From assembly GCA_001972305.1 (NCBI GenBank), contig BDDD01001978.1, positions 84,945-148,944 of the forward strand: a DNA stretch of 64,000 nucleotides. The letters are read 5' to 3'. Origin of the DNA: Cephalotus follicularis. Lineage: Eukaryota; Streptophyta; Magnoliopsida; Oxalidales; Cephalotaceae. Shown here piece after piece: positions 11,023 through 22,200 of the stretch. Positions within the stretch are counted from its first letter, which is position 1. Each line of letters begins with the position of its first letter. The notes beneath the pieces were generated by a model that saw only the letters and a list, made by a program, of their open reading frames with translations, was not told the DNA's origin and made no database searches. The translations under genes and the position numbers were made by a program.

Positions 11023-12888
11023 ATGCCTCCGAGGAAGAATACCCTAGTTGGAGCCACTGGCAGCCAACAACACCAGGAGGTCATAGCTCCTCCCGAAGAA
11101 GTCGCCCAAGTGGTGGCCCAAGAACCAGCTCCCGTCACGGGAGAACAGCTCAATCAATTTTTACAGGGATTGGAGCGTGTTACTGATCGGTTGGTCACAA
11201 CTCTAGCCAACCAACAACAGCAAGCAGGGCCCGCTCAGCAAGTGGCCTGAGGAGTATCTGGCCCCCATAGGCCAGAGGTGGAGACAAGGCACCCACGTGG
11301 TGCCAGGCGAAACCCGCCGAGGGGAGATGAACTTCCCCTTGGGAGGTCAGGGGACAACAATCCCCTGGGAAGGAGGCCTGAGATCAATACATCTCAGAGA
11401 GCTGAGTCCTCGACTGCAAGGGATCATCCTAACGATCCCAGGAGAACACACCCTCAGCGCCAGGCTATGGATGTCGATCCTCGGCAGGAGGCCAGAGGAG
11501 TAGAGGGGGCGCAAGTGCGCTCCAACGCTTCACGCAAAGCTGGCACGGCCCGAGGGAGCAGGGTCAATCCCCCAGCCTCATTGGCTGGAGGGTCACATGT
11601 TTCCAGCAGAGTAAGGAACATTGAAGAGGTAGAGCAGGCAGTGAACAGAATGCTTGCAGACCTAGAAAGGAGGTTCCGAGGAGCGGAAAGGCAAGGGGGG
11701 CACCTATCCGAGGTGCAAAACATCAATGCACACCCCTTTAAGGCCGAGATCATAGCCGAGCCAGTCCCCAGTGGGTTTCGAAACCCAAATCTTGATAAGT
11801 ACGATGGGTCCACAGACCCCATCCAACATGTATGCTCATACATCCAAGCAATATGGATGTATCAAGCCTCAGACGCCATGCTCTGCCGAGGATTCCCAAT
11901 GACTTTGATTGGAGCTGCCCAGACATGGTACTTTACCTTGGCAAGGAATTCAGTGAAGAGCTTCGATCAGTTTACGGAACTGTTAGTCACGAAGTTCCTC
12001 AACAGCACCACGCAGAGGAGAAACTCCACTCACCTCATCAACGTGGTGCAAGGAAAAGATGAGACCTTGAGAGATTATCTCACCAGGTTTAACCAGGAAT
12101 CGCTTACAGTGAAAGACCTGGAGCCGTCCTTTGCTCTGACAGCCTTAAACAATGGGCTGAGGAGCAATTCAAGATTTACTTTCTCCCTGCTGAAGAAACC
12201 AGCCAAGGATATGGCAGACCTGCTGAAAAGGGCGAAAAGGTATGTGAACGCCGAGGAAGAGATGTTGGCCAGGAAGCAAAAAGCACCTTGGACTGGCCAA
12301 CAGGAGGAGAGAAGGGAGCATTCACGAAATGCTCCCGAGAGAAGAGAGAAGAGGAAGGAGAGGTCAGACCTGTCCAAGGGAGACCTCAGGCATAAGCTCT
12401 CCAGACGAGAGTGAACATCCAGGGGTGGAGCACCAATACCCTCTTACAACACTTTTGCCCCTCTCCTGGACACACGTACTAAAATTCTTGCAGTGGAGCA
12501 AGATAAAGTCCCTTTCCAATGGCCTGAGAAGATGAGAGCCCCGGCAGAGAACAGAAGTGTGGAGAAGTACTGCCGTTACCATCGTGACCACGGCCACGAT
12601 ACAGAGGAGTGCAGGCAACTAAAGAATCAGATTGAGGACCTGATCAGAAAGGGACACCTGCGTAAGTATGTTGACAGAGATGCTCCTCAAGGAAGAAGAG
12701 AGCAGAGAAGAGAAGAGGCTCCTCGGCAGCAGGAGGAGCAACAACAACAACAACAACCCAGAGGTGTTATCCACACCATCTCTGGGGGGATCGCGTCTGG
12801 GGGAGACGATTCTAATGCAAGAAAGGCCTATGGGAGACAGTCCCTTGCTGTACAACAAGTCCCCCACAGCAAAAGGCTCAGAACTTGA
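11023..12888 (+). pseudogene. Tat gag, broken by three TGA codons
   Basis: Gag forms the nucleocapsid of the retrotransposon particle. One frame runs from ATG 11023 into pol, interrupted by TGA at 11248-11250, 12412-12414 and 12886-12888. The N-terminal part is Gln-rich. The Retrotrans_gag core lies around 11740-12260 (DKYDGSTDPIQHV, AQTWYFTLARNSVKSF, LLVTKFLNSTTQRRNS). A basic RGARRNPPRG/ERREKRKERS linker surrounds it, and a zinc-knuckle-like CRYHRDHGHDTEEC starts near 12571. A Gln run follows near 12738. The related fragment at 32.5-33.1 kb has sense codons at the positions of the second and third stops, so those are mutations, not programmed readthrough signals. Confidence 0.85.
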
Positions 12889-15800
12889 GGAGATGAGGAG
12901 GTGATATCCTTCTCGGAGGCGGACTATGAGGGAGTACGTCTTCCTCACGATGATCCAGTGATGGTTACCCTTCTGGTAGAACTCTTTACCATGAAGAGGA
13001 TCCTCCTTGATAGTGGCAGCTCGGCCGATATCCTGTACAAGCATGCATTTGATCAGCTCAGGATACCGGCCGACCAACTAAAGCCTGTTAAAACCCCACT
13101 GGTTGGCTTCACAGGTGAAATGATCCATCCTCTGGGATCTATCAACCTATCCGTGGTTGCAGGCACAGCCCCACGTCAGACTCAGGTCGAGATGACATTC
13201 CTGGTGGTGGATACCCCAAGTCCATACAATGCTATAATAGGGCAACCAGGTCTGAACTTGTTGGAAGCCATTGTGTCTACGAGACACTTATTGATGAAGT
13301 TTCCCACAAGGTTTGGCGTGGGGGAAGTAAGAGGAGACCAAGAGGTGGCAAGGAGATGTTATAAAACTGTCATCTCGGATAAGGGGAAGGGCAAGGTCCT
13401 TTCTATAGCAAATGTGGAGCTCAGAGGTGATGTAGAACCAGAGCGTCCACAGCCAGTCGAGGATGTCCTTCAAGTGCCCATAGAGGAGGGCAACGAAGAG
13501 AGAGTACTCCAAGTTGGCTCACAGCTTGGAGAGGCGGAGAAGGAGGAATTAATAACATTCCTCCGAGATAATAAGGATGTTTTCGCATGGTCGGCAGAGG
13601 AGGTCCCTGGCATCAGTTCAGAAGTGATGGTTCACAAGCTAAGTGTGGATCCAGTCAGACCTCCGATCAAACAGAAGAAGAGGAACTTTGCCCCTGAGAG
13701 GCAGCAAGCAATAGCAGAGGAGGTGAGCAAGTTGTTACAGGCAGGTTTTATCCGAGAAGTGCACTACTCGGACTGGCTAGCAAATCCAGTGTTGGTCAAG
13801 AAGGCCAATGGAAAGTGGAGGATGTGCATTGACTTCACGGACCTCAACAAAGCCTGCCCAAAGGATCACTTTCCTCTTCCAAAGATTGACCAGCTGGTAG
13901 ACGTAACCTCGGGTTATAGAATTTTGAGCTTCTTGGATGCTTACTCGGGATATAATCAGATCCCCATGCATAGGCCTGATGAGGACAAGACAGCTTTTAT
14001 AACAGACCAAGGAATGTATTGTTACAGAGTTATGCCCTTTGGCTTGAAGAATGCAGGGGCCACCTACCAACGTCTGGTGAATAAGATTTTTGAGCCTCAG
14101 ATTGGGAAGAACATGGAGGTGTACATAGACGACATGCTCGTCAAGACCCCTGCCAGGAACCCTCATGTAAAAGACTTGGAGGAGACATTTGAAGTACTGA
14201 GGAGGTACAATATGAAGCTCAATCCATCCAAGTGTACATTTGGGGTCACCTCGGGTAAGTTCCTCGGATTCATGGTCTCTAGCAGAGGAATAAAGGCCAA
14301 CCCAGAGAAGATCTCGGCAATACAAAGCATGAGGCCACCTCAAACCATCAGGGATGTGCAGAGATTGAATGGGAAGATTGTAGCCTTGAGCAGGTTTGTG
14401 TCCAAGTCGGCAGAGAAGTGCCTTCCCTTCTTCAAAATACTCAGAGATCCCAAGGGGTTCTCGTGGTCAGACGACTATCAAGCAGCCTTCGACAAGTTAA
14501 AGGAATATTTGGCTTCTCCTCCTTTGATCTCAAAGCCTAAAGATGGAGAAGACTTGTATTTGTACCTTGCGGCCACCTCGGGCGCAGTGAGTGCAGTGCT
14601 AGTCCGAGAAGAGGACAAAGTTCAAAAGCCGGTATATTATGTGAGCAAGGCTTTAAACGATGCAGAGGGGAGGTATCCAGAGGTGGAGAAGTTCGCCTAT
14701 GCTTTGATCATCTCGGCCAGAAAGCTGAGGCCGTATTTCCAAGCCCATACATTCAAGGTTTTGACTGACAAACCACTCAAACAAGTTCTTGCCAAGCCTG
14801 ACACCTCGGGCAGGTTAGTTAAGTGGTCAGTCGAACTAGGCGAGTATGATGTGAAGTTCGAAGCCAGATCAGCAATCAAATCACAGGTACTGGCTGACTT
14901 TGTTGGAGATAATACACCTACGGAGTGTATGGAGGAGAACCCTTCCGAAAGCGAGAAGGGAATATGGAAGTTATCAGTAGATGGATCCTCATGCCTCACT
15001 GGCAGTGGGGCAGGATTAGTGTTGACAAGCCCAGATGGTTGGACACTGGAGTATGCCCTGAGGTTCAAGTTCAAAACTACAAATAATGAAGCTGAGTGGG
15101 AAGCTCTGATAGCTGGGTTGACAATTGCAAAACACTTGGAGGTGCAGAGAATTGAAGCCTCAAGTGATTCTCAGTTAGTGGTTGGTTTGGCAAATGGGGA
15201 GTATGAGGCCAGAGAAGACCTCATGATGAAGTACTTAACCCATTTTCAGGGCATGAAGTCAGCTTTTGAAGTGCTAAGAATTATTAAAGTGCCAAGAGCA
15301 GAGAATGTCAGAGCAGACCAACTATCAAAGCTAGCAACGGCAGAGGAGCTGGAGAAAAACCAAACAGTGCTAGTCGACTACTTGGAGTGTCCGACAATCT
15401 CCCAAGCAGAGGTAATGGACATAGATGATCTACAGGAGCCAAATTGGATGACTCCCTTTGTTATTTGGCTAAGGGACGGGATCTTGCCCGAGGACCCTGT
15501 GGAGGCGAGGAAGCTGGTTTATAGAGCAAACAGGTTCCAGTTCCGAGATGGGATCCTCCACAAAAGGTCTTTCTCATTTTCTTGGCTGAGGTGCTTGAAC
15601 CCTTCAGAGGCCGATTATGCTCTAAGGGAAGTTCATGAAGGAAATTGTGGAAACCACACTGGGGGCAGGACTCTGTCTCACAAACTGTTAAGGCAAGGTT
15701 ACTACTGGACGACCATGCATCAAGATGCAATAAACTTAGTGAGTAAATGCGACAAGTGCCAGAGGAACGCCAACATAAGTAGAAAGCCTTCTCAACCTCT

Positions 15801-16680
15801 GACATCACTTACGGCCCCGTGGCCCTTCGCACAGTGGGGAATGGACTTCGTCGGACCACTTCCAATGGCAACAGGCCAAAGGAAGTTTCTCATTGTAGCG
15901 GTAGACTACTTCACTAAGTGGGTGGAGGCAGAGCCCTTGGCCGTAATTACAGAGAAGAACACAGAGAACTTTGTGTGGAAGTCGATAATATGCAGATTTG
16001 GAGTTCCGAGGACCATTATCACAGATAATGGTAAGCAGTTTGATTGCCAAGCTTTTCGAGACTTTTGCAGAGAATGGAGGATAGAGCATAGGCTAACCTC
16101 AGTAGCCTATCCTCAAAGTAATGGTCAAGCCGAGGTGATCAACAGGGAAATCATCTCGGGCTTGAAAAAGCGCCTAGAAGACAGCAAAGGAATGTGGACC
16201 GAGGAACTACCAAGTGTGCTATGGGCATACAGAACCACTCTTCGGACTACAACAGGAGAATCCCCATACAGTCTATGCTTTGGGACAGAGGCTATGATAC
16301 CAGTGGAGGTTGGAATACAATCACCAAGAGTTGTACATTTTACTGAAGACAACAACGAAGAAGGGCTGAGGAGCCTCCTCGACCTAGTGGAAGAGCTCAG
16401 AGATAAAGCTGCAATCAGAGTCGCAGCCTACCAGCAGAGGGTAAGCCGTTACTACAACAAGAGAGTGAGTCCAAGACCATTAAGTCAAGGAGACTTAGTT
16501 ATACGGAACTCAGCCGTTGCAGATCCTACTGGTATCAGAGGAAAGTTAGCCCCTGCCTGGGAAGGGCCATACAAGATCAAGAGAGTCCTCCGCCCAGGAA
16601 CATTCAAACTTGAAACTTTGGGGGGTAGGGAGATTCCCAGAGCTTGGAATGCCGAGCATCTGAGGAAGTGCTATCAATGA
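12889..16680 (+). CDS. Tat pol polyprotein: protease, reverse transcriptase, two RNase H, integrase
   Basis: About 1260 codons open without a lesion. Residues counted from 12901: protease LLDSGSSADILY (D37-S-G); reverse transcriptase with FADE-type fingers, FLDAYSGYNQI and the catalytic YIDDM (Y408, 14122); the first RNase H around 550-670; a second RNase H around 690-830 (VDGSS, NEAEWEAL, SDSQLV, RADQLSKLA); the integrase HHCC finger (HEGNCGNH to CDKCQRN, about 910-960); and the DDE core D982, D1042, E1078 with DD35E spacing. A GPY-type C-terminus ends AWNAEHLRKCYQ. There is no ATG at the beginning: the frame follows directly from gag after the TGA at 12886, so pol would need translation as a gag-pol fusion. 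The duplicated RNase H is the Tat-clade hallmark. Confidence 0.95.
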   Translation, partial: GDEEVISFSEADYEGVRLPHDDPVMVTLLVELFTMKRILLDSGSSADILYKHAFDQLRIPADQLKPVKTPLVGFTGEMIHPLGSINLSVVAGTAPRQTQVEMTFLVVDTPSPYNAIIGQPGLNLLEAIVSTRHLLMKFPTRFGVGEVRGDQEVARRCYKTVISDKGKGKVLSIANVELRGDVEPERPQPVEDVLQVPIEEGNEERVLQVGSQLGEAEKEELITFLRDNKDVFAWSAEEVPGISSEVMVHKLSVDPVRPPIKQKKRNFAPERQQAIAEEVSKLLQAGFIREVHYSDWLANPVLVKKANGKWRMCIDFTDLNKACPKDHFPLPKIDQLVDVTSGYRILSFLDAYSGYNQIPMHRPDEDKTAFITDQGMYCYRVMPFGLKNAGATYQRLVNKIFEPQIGKNMEVYIDDMLVKTPARNPHVKDLEETFEVLRRYNMKLNPSKCTFGVTSGKFLGFMVSSRGIKANPEKISAIQSMRPPQTIRDVQRLNGKIVALSRFVSKSAEKCLPFFKILRDPKGFSWSDDYQAAFDKLKEYLASPPLISKPKDGEDLYLYLAATSGAVSAVLVREEDKVQKPVYYVSKALNDAEGRYPEVEKFAYALIISARKLRPYFQAHTFKVLTDKPLKQVLAKPDTSGRLVKWSVELGEYDVKFEARSAIKSQVLADFVGDNTPTECMEENPSESEKGIWKLSVDGSSCLTGSGAGLVLTSPDGWTLEYALRFKFKTTNNEAEWEALIAGLTIAKHLEVQRIEASSDSQLVVGLANGEYEAREDLMMKYLTHFQGMKSAFEVLRIIKVPRAENVRADQLSKLATAEELEKNQTVLVDYLECPTISQAEVMDIDDLQEPNWMTPFVIWLRDGILPEDPVEARKLVYRANRFQFRDGILHKRSFSFSWLRCLNPSEADYALREVHEGNCGNHTGGRTLSHKLLRQGYYWTTMHQDAINLVSKCDKCQRNANISRKPSQPLTSLTAPWPFAQWGMDFVGPLPMATGQRKFLIVAVDYFTKWVEAEPLAVITEKNTENFVWKSIICRFGVPRTIITDNGKQFDCQAFRDFCREWRIEHRLTSVAYPQSNGQAEVINREIISGLKKRLEDSKGMWTEELPSVLWAYRTTLRTTTGESPYSLCFGTEAMIPVEVGIQSPRVVHFTEDNNEEGLRSLLDLVEELRDKAAIRVAAYQQRVSRYYNKRVSPRPLSQGDLVIRNSAVADPTGIRGKLAPAWEGPYKIKRVLRPGTFKLETLGGREIPRAWNAEHLRKCYQ

Positions 16681-17943
16681 ATGTAAGATATTTTCAATTA
16701 AAGTTTGAAATTTTTTCAAGATTTGTGTTCTACATTATAGTTCCAAGTTTGCAAGGGACCGGAGGTCCAATGTTCAAGTCCTCAAACCTCTGAACAGCCA
16801 CCGATCAGTTCCCTCAGTTCTACATTAAGCATCTCGCATCATGCCCCCAAGGGGGCATCTCGGGATCTAAAAAGTTTCCTAAGCCTTACGGAGGCTGATT
16901 CTCAAAAGGAAAACTAACAGAAGCCGAGGTCTCAGACAGACCAGCGAAACAGGCGTTCAAGAGCATCCAAGGATGTGCATACAAAAAGCCTCCTTCCGAG
17001 GAGCATACTAAAGACTCCTTCCGAGGAGCACACTAAAGACTCCTTCCGAGGAGCATGTCTAAAGACTTCCAAGGAAGCACTAAGACTCCTAAGGGAGCAA
17101 ACACTGGTTGGCAATACCATGGGAACTTGCCCAACCAGACTTAAAATCGTGACTTGAAAGGCAAATCCATGGGAACTCGCAACGATCAAGCTCGTCGGAC
17201 TGAGCACTTTAATACAAGTGTCTCCAAGTGGACTGAAAGCTCAGCTGACCTGTCCTAAAAACTCTTAGGTCAGACGATACTCTCCTCGGTAAACCCGTAA
17301 GAACTTGTCAGAGCAGACCAAGAACTCAAATTGTGAGTATAAAGATTGTGAAGACTTAGTTACTGTCAAACTAAAGCACTATCAAGAGTGAAGGGTCCTA
17401 CAAGGACTGTCAAAGCTTTATTGACCTCGCCCACCAAAGGTTAGTGATTTGAGCTAAGTTAAAAATTCTAAGGAGCTACCAGCACTTATACACACTCAAA
17501 GCTCAAACGCATTTGGAATCAATTACGCCCGAGAATACAAAGGCTTGTTATTACTGATTAGTTACTTAAGCCTTTTTGGAGATTAGTGGCTTATTTATGC
17601 CAGAAATCCGAGGTCACTACAAGGATAAAATTCCTAAGGGAATTGCCAATTGAAGATGAAGTCTGAGAAGGCAAAGCCTCTTCTACTTATATTTTTGATA
17701 AGTTACTTATGCTTTTTTGGGAGTCAAATGCTCATTTGTATGAAGAGTCAGAGGTTATTATAAAGACAAAATTCCTAAGGGAATTATTAACAAGTTCAAG
17801 CATGCAGAGATCAACCACAACACTTAGCAGAAAAATTTAAATGCAAAGTCAGAGAATGAGAAAGGAGTTTCCTTTATTGATGATCCGAGAAAGTTACAAG
17901 AAACGAAGAAAAAACTATTGCAAGACAAAGTAAAAATAAAAAA
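16681..17943. other. non-coding 3' internal region of the Tat element
   Basis: Between pol and the antisense gene lies sequence with no convincing frame. It contains repeated TCCGAGGAGC motifs and loosely repeated phrases (AAGGGAATTATTAAC, CCTAAGGGAATTGCC, GACTTAGTTACTG). Such long non-coding 3' regions are common in Tat elements. Confidence 0.7.
16990..17095. repeat. 25-bp tandem repeat
   Basis: Three units of CTCCTTCCGAGGAGCAYACT begin at 16990, 17015 and 17040 (25-bp spacing), each followed by AAAGA. A degenerate fourth unit follows. The core CCGAGGA is the same heptamer that builds the U3 hairpins. Confidence 0.85.
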
Positions 17944-20384
17944 CTAAGGCTGAGGAGCATCTTCTTGCTCAGCCGAGGGATCTTCAGGAGGAGGTGGAGG
18001 AGGAAAAAAGTCAGCAACAGAAGGAAGATGAGGACTTCCTAGGCCAGCGAAGGGGTCTTCTGGAGCATGAGAAGAATGAACAGCAGGGGGAACGGTTGAC
18101 GGTTCCGAGGAGGTAACAGGATCCTCAGCAAGAATGACCACTTCTGGAGAAGTAGGAGTTGGCATCTCACCCACGGGGGCAGCCGAGGCTTCTTCCGCTA
18201 ACCTCTGACGGACCCTGTCCTCTACCGCATCAATCCCCTCAGGGTAGAAGTCAAATGCATTGGCAGAGTCACAATACACCACCTCATCCAAAGGGAACTC
18301 AGGCTGCAGAGAAGCGACCCAATTTCTGCAGGCATAGAAGCCCCGGCGAAAGTACTCGGCCGCTTCCAAGAACACTGCATCATCGAACTCCTCTGAGTTC
18401 TTGAAGTCAGCCACGGCCTGGCTTCTTTCTCTCCTCAGCTTTTCCAGCTCCATCCTCTGCTGCTCTATCTCTCTCCTCTGCTGCCGATCAAGCTTGACCA
18501 CAAGATCATCAACTTTCTTCTCGGCCTGGTTCAATTTGGCCTCCAGCCTCCTCCTCTCGGCCTTTTCCTCCTCCAAGGCCTCAACTGCTTACTTCTTCTC
18601 CTCGGCCAAGGACTCCTGAACCTTAAGAACATCGAACAGCTGAGCATGGGCCGAACGTGCAGTATCATCAAATATGGCCATGCTCGAACTCAGCTCTCAG
18701 TCCCTGGCAAAAAAAGCAAAGAAGTTGTCCACCAGCAGATGAGTGTTGTTCAGGGACTGTCAGAGAAGTAAGATATGTTAGACATTATGAAGAATTGAAG
18801 TACAAGAGAAGTCAAGACAGTTAAGGAAAAGATCATTTACCCTCAAGTGGCTCCTCACACAAAGGGTCGCCAACTCTTCATTGGTCCACCTCTGCCTTGC
18901 CTCCATTTCCTGCGGCAAGAAGACCAGCCGACTAAGTCTCTAGGCAACCCCCGGACCATTCAGGTTCAAATGATCACAGTCCATGCCATCAAACTCATCG
19001 AGCAACTCGTCCACCGTCCAAGATGGAGGAATAATTATGGGATCCTGGGAACTAGATCCGAGGGTAGCAACGTCCTCGACCCCCCTCACCTTCTCGGACC
19101 CGTCCACAGCCTTCCCCTTCCTGCTCCTTTTTGCCAGAGGAGCGTGATCAGAGGAAGGGGCCTTGTCAGCTGCCCTTTTTCCTGTCTCCTTCCTCTTCTC
19201 GGTCGTAGCCACGGGCACCCTAGCAGAAGGAGGAGGAGGAGGAGTTTTGGTCTGCATCCTTGACCCCTCGGCCGCAGGGGCCTTCCCCTTAGACTTCGAC
19301 CCAGTAGGGGCAGGGGTCTTCCTCTGATTAGTGGCCTTCATTATGGCAGAGAAGTCACGGCGATGAGCCATTGCTGAAAAAAGACAAGAAAGTCAGAGAT
19401 CAAAAATGCAGAAGCTGGTAAAGACAGCATTAACAGAAGAGATAAGGAGGACAAAGATTTTATACAAGTTCTTTCCGACATTGGGGGCAGAGGACTATTT
19501 TGCTCTCCCTCTCCCTCTGATTCTTCCTCCTCGGATCCGTCCGAGGAGGATCCCTGTCCAAGGACCACACTTAGTCCTGCTTGGACCAGACGATCCTCGG
19601 TGACGGTGGAGTTCACATCCTCTGGCTCAAGGGCCAGGAGCTTACTAAGTCCTATTTTTTCAGCCGAGGACAGACGAGATTTTTGGTTTAGAGATTTGAC
19701 GTCCAAGGACGTGCACCAAGGAGAGGGAATAAACCCCTCAAAGTCCTTTATTAAAAAGTACTTCTTCCTCCAGTTTTTTATTGATTGGGTTGGATTGAGA
19801 AGAAGTTTCTTCACCCCAGAACGGGACTTGAAAAAATACCCGATCGTTTTGGGGGTGGCCGAGATGACGTGAAACTCTTTGAAGAGATTCACTGTTGCTT
19901 CAACCTCGGACTCTATACATTTGACTAGAAAACCTATCATGAAGCCCCAAGACTGAGGTTGAAGAAGTGAAGGATGAAGACTAAAATTAAGAAGGACCGA
20001 GATGGCAAAGGAGGGGACAGGGACCCTCAGGCCATGGGACAGAGCCCCTTCGAAGACCACAACGAGGCCCTCTCGGCTCTCAGTGACTATCTGAGGATCC
20101 CTGGGAAGATTGAAGGTCAACCCACAAGGGAAATTGTACTTTCTAGTGAGTCTTTTGACCTCGGCTTGGCTGAGTTTGCTCAAACCGAAGACACAATCAT
20201 CAGATTGAGGATTAACCTCTGCAGTGGGTGCATCAGGGTCACCCACCACAACCCCTAGGCTACCTTCTACACCAAGTGGCCTTTCAGCGGTAGGAACCAC
20301 CATGGCCAAAGGCTCAATGGACAGGGGAGAAGAAGAAGAAGAAGAAGAAGAAGAGGACCCAGTTGACAGTTCTTGACTAGCCAT
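17944..20384 (-). pseudogene. antisense accessory gene of the Tat element, three exons, three stops
   Basis: The gene is read opposite to gag-pol. Exon 1 (20384-19466) starts ATG, then has a long Ser run and a 'putative gypsy type transposon' (Transposase_28-like) domain: VPVPSFAISVLLNFSLHPS, SWGFMIGFLVKC, FFKSRSGVKKLLL, SIKNWRKKYFLIKD. It ends in an acidic SDGSEEEESEGEGE stretch. A 92-bp intron (19374-19465; GT on the minus strand, TTTTTTCAG acceptor) keeps the frame into exon 2 (19373-18842), which has basic KRSRKGKA-type patches. A second intron leads to exon 3 (about 18758-17944), a coiled coil rich in Glu/Lys/Arg followed by a Pro-rich acidic tail. Lesions are TAG at 18940-18942, TGA at 18697-18699 and TAA at 18589-18591. 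Antisense accessory genes in this position are known in Tat elements such as Grande. Function is unknown; basic patches and a coiled coil would fit a nuclear, self-associating protein (inference). Confidence 0.75.
19374..19465 (-). other. predicted intron 1 of the antisense gene
   Basis: Donor AACTT|GTATAA and acceptor TTTTTTCAG|CAATGG on the minus strand. Joining the exons preserves frame from SERT into MAHRRDFSAI. Without splicing the exon 1 frame ends soon after in hydrophobic intron-like sequence. Confidence 0.6.
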
Positions 20385-21000
20385 GAAATAAAAGTTGAAG
20401 AAGAAATCACAAAAGAAGAAAATGGTTTAAAGAAGCAAAGGTTTGACAGAAACTTACCAAGGTTTGATTCGAAGATTTGGGAAAAGAAACTGAAGACACT
20501 GCAGACTCAAAAAAGCTCTCAAGAAGCACTGTGAATTTAGAAGATTGAAGAAGCAAAGGTTGTGTTGTGGAGAAAACAAAAGCTTTTATAGACCCTTTCC
20601 TCAGATCCTGGCCCTCCATCTCAAATAGATCCAACGGTGGGAAGACAGACTGTCAAACCAGGCGTGGGAAATGAGGAAACAAGTGCGGGAAACGAAGAGG
20701 CAAAGGCGGGAGCTGCTCTGTGCATGCCACATGTGAAGCGTACTTAGTACGTAACTTAAAGGATAATGATGACGGTTCGCTACCCTAGGTCTGTTGATAA
20801 GATTGATGGCAAACCAAAGGGCAAGCTTTAGTCCTCGGTTCAAGTAGACCAGATTATGTGTCAGAGGAACAACAAGGGCAACACTCTCAGCCTCGGCCCA
20901 TTTATATAAGGAAGAGCTACCAAGAAGTATTGCAGAGGAGTCTTGCCCGGGCCACGGCACTCAACTCTGATCCTCCTCCTCTGACCAAGGTCAGAGAACA

Positions 21001-21017
21001 AGGACCAGGGGGGCATA
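21001..21017 (+). other. polypurine tract region
   Basis: AGGACCAGGGGGGCATA immediately precedes the 3' LTR (TGATGGAG). The G-run is the likely plus-strand primer. Confidence 0.7.
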
Positions 21018-21894
21018 TGATGGAGAAAAAATATGTTTATGTTAAAGGACACGTGTCCACAGCAGACAAGACCAACTGTCCATGAAGGATTAGAAGCTTG
21101 CCAACAGGCAGTGCCGAGGAGTTCACACATGGCAAGGAACATCGTTCTCGGACCTGGATCCGAGGATCATTATTTTTCGAAGAGAACACACTGATACATC
21201 AAGTCCGAGGACACTCCTCGGACTCAAAGGCAGAAGTCCATATCCAAGGTGTAGGGGCCGAGGACTTCCTCGGGCCAAAGTATCTACCAGGTGTGAAACA
21301 AGAGGCACACCCTCCACTACACAGAAACTGAGAACCTCCTTCTCGGACGTACTCAAACTTGTTCCATCCTCGGAACTGTAGCAGAGACTCACTATCCTTT
21401 ACAATCCAGCAACGGAGGACCTCAACCTTATCTACGGGATAAGGGGATTAACTTCACCAGATTCTTTGGGATTTGGCCTTATCTAAATAACGAGATAGAG
21501 TTATAATCAACCACCAACAAACGAAAACAGCGACATTACAGGCGGAGATCAAGGGAATGACCGAGATGCACGGCATTTCCCTAGGGGATAACAATCACAT
21601 CCGAATTACACGCTCTATCAGTTACAAAATTCCACTATAAATACAAGTTCAACAGACTGAACAAAGGTCAGCAACTTTTACATTCTAAAGAACCTAATTT
21701 CATCTGCACTTGTCTAACTTGAGCGTCGGAGTGTCCCCGGGAGTACAACCTCCTGGACTTCCACCATTTTTGTTATCTTGTGCAGGTGTCCGAGATCAAC
21801 CTTCTTCCTCAAGGCATCAGTGACAAGCGTTTCTCTCTACAAATAAAAGTCCTCCACGTAGGATACTGTTGAGAGAAGGTTTTCTGTATCAACA
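21018..21894 (+). repeat. 3' LTR of the Tat element
   Basis: 877 bases against 876 for the 5' LTR. By eye about 13 substitutions and one single-base indel separate them. TATA box at 21635-21643. Followed by the duplication CTAAT. Confidence 0.95.
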
Positions 21895-22200
21895 CTAATC
21901 ATGGGATATTATTTTTCATCATTTGTAACAGTATATGCATGGGCTATCTTATACAAATAAAAAAGGGGTACTTTGTCACGTTTTAAGGCCACGCAATTAA
22001 ACCTACGTGGTTTTAATCCTTTTTTTTAAATAAATATATTACTAAAATAAAAAGTACAAGGGGTAGAGTATAGTTATAATCTCGGAGAGATACAAAAAAA
22101 AAGAAAAAGAAAAAAGAAAAAAGGTATCCAGTAGGTTCTAAGCAAAGCAAAGAACCAAGGTAAAAAAGAAACAAACCGACTCGTATCCACTTAGTTCAAC
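21895..22200. other. host spacer between Tat element and solo LTR copy 2
   Basis: AT-rich with an A/AAG-rich run near 22095-22125. No frame is recognised. The sequence just left of 22201 (AAGAACCAAGGTAAAAAAG) resembles that just right of 25215 (AAGAACCAAGGACAAAAAAC), a short direct similarity either side of the insertion. Confidence 0.5.

Larger units (their letters stand above)
10102..21894 (+). mobile_element. full-length Tat-clade Ty3/gypsy LTR retrotransposon (11.8 kb)
   Basis: Complete structure: 5' LTR 10102-10977, primer-binding site 10979-10996, gag, pol 12889-16680, an antisense accessory gene 17944-20384, a polypurine tract just before 21018, and 3' LTR 21018-21894. Perfect duplications CTAAT flank both ends (10097-10101 and 21895-21899). 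The gag CCHC-like motif CRYHRDHGHDTEEC, a second RNase H domain in pol, and a long 3' region with an antisense gene are features of the Tat clade (the Ogre, Retand and Grande group). By eye the LTRs differ at about 14 of 877 positions, so the insertion is fairly recent. Three TGA codons break gag, so the copy is probably not autonomous now. Confidence 0.95.

Noticed and set aside
12886..12888. Programmed TGA readthrough between gag and pol
   Set aside because: A related Tat fragment (32.5-33.0 kb) has a sense codon at the aligned place, so the stop is more likely a mutation.
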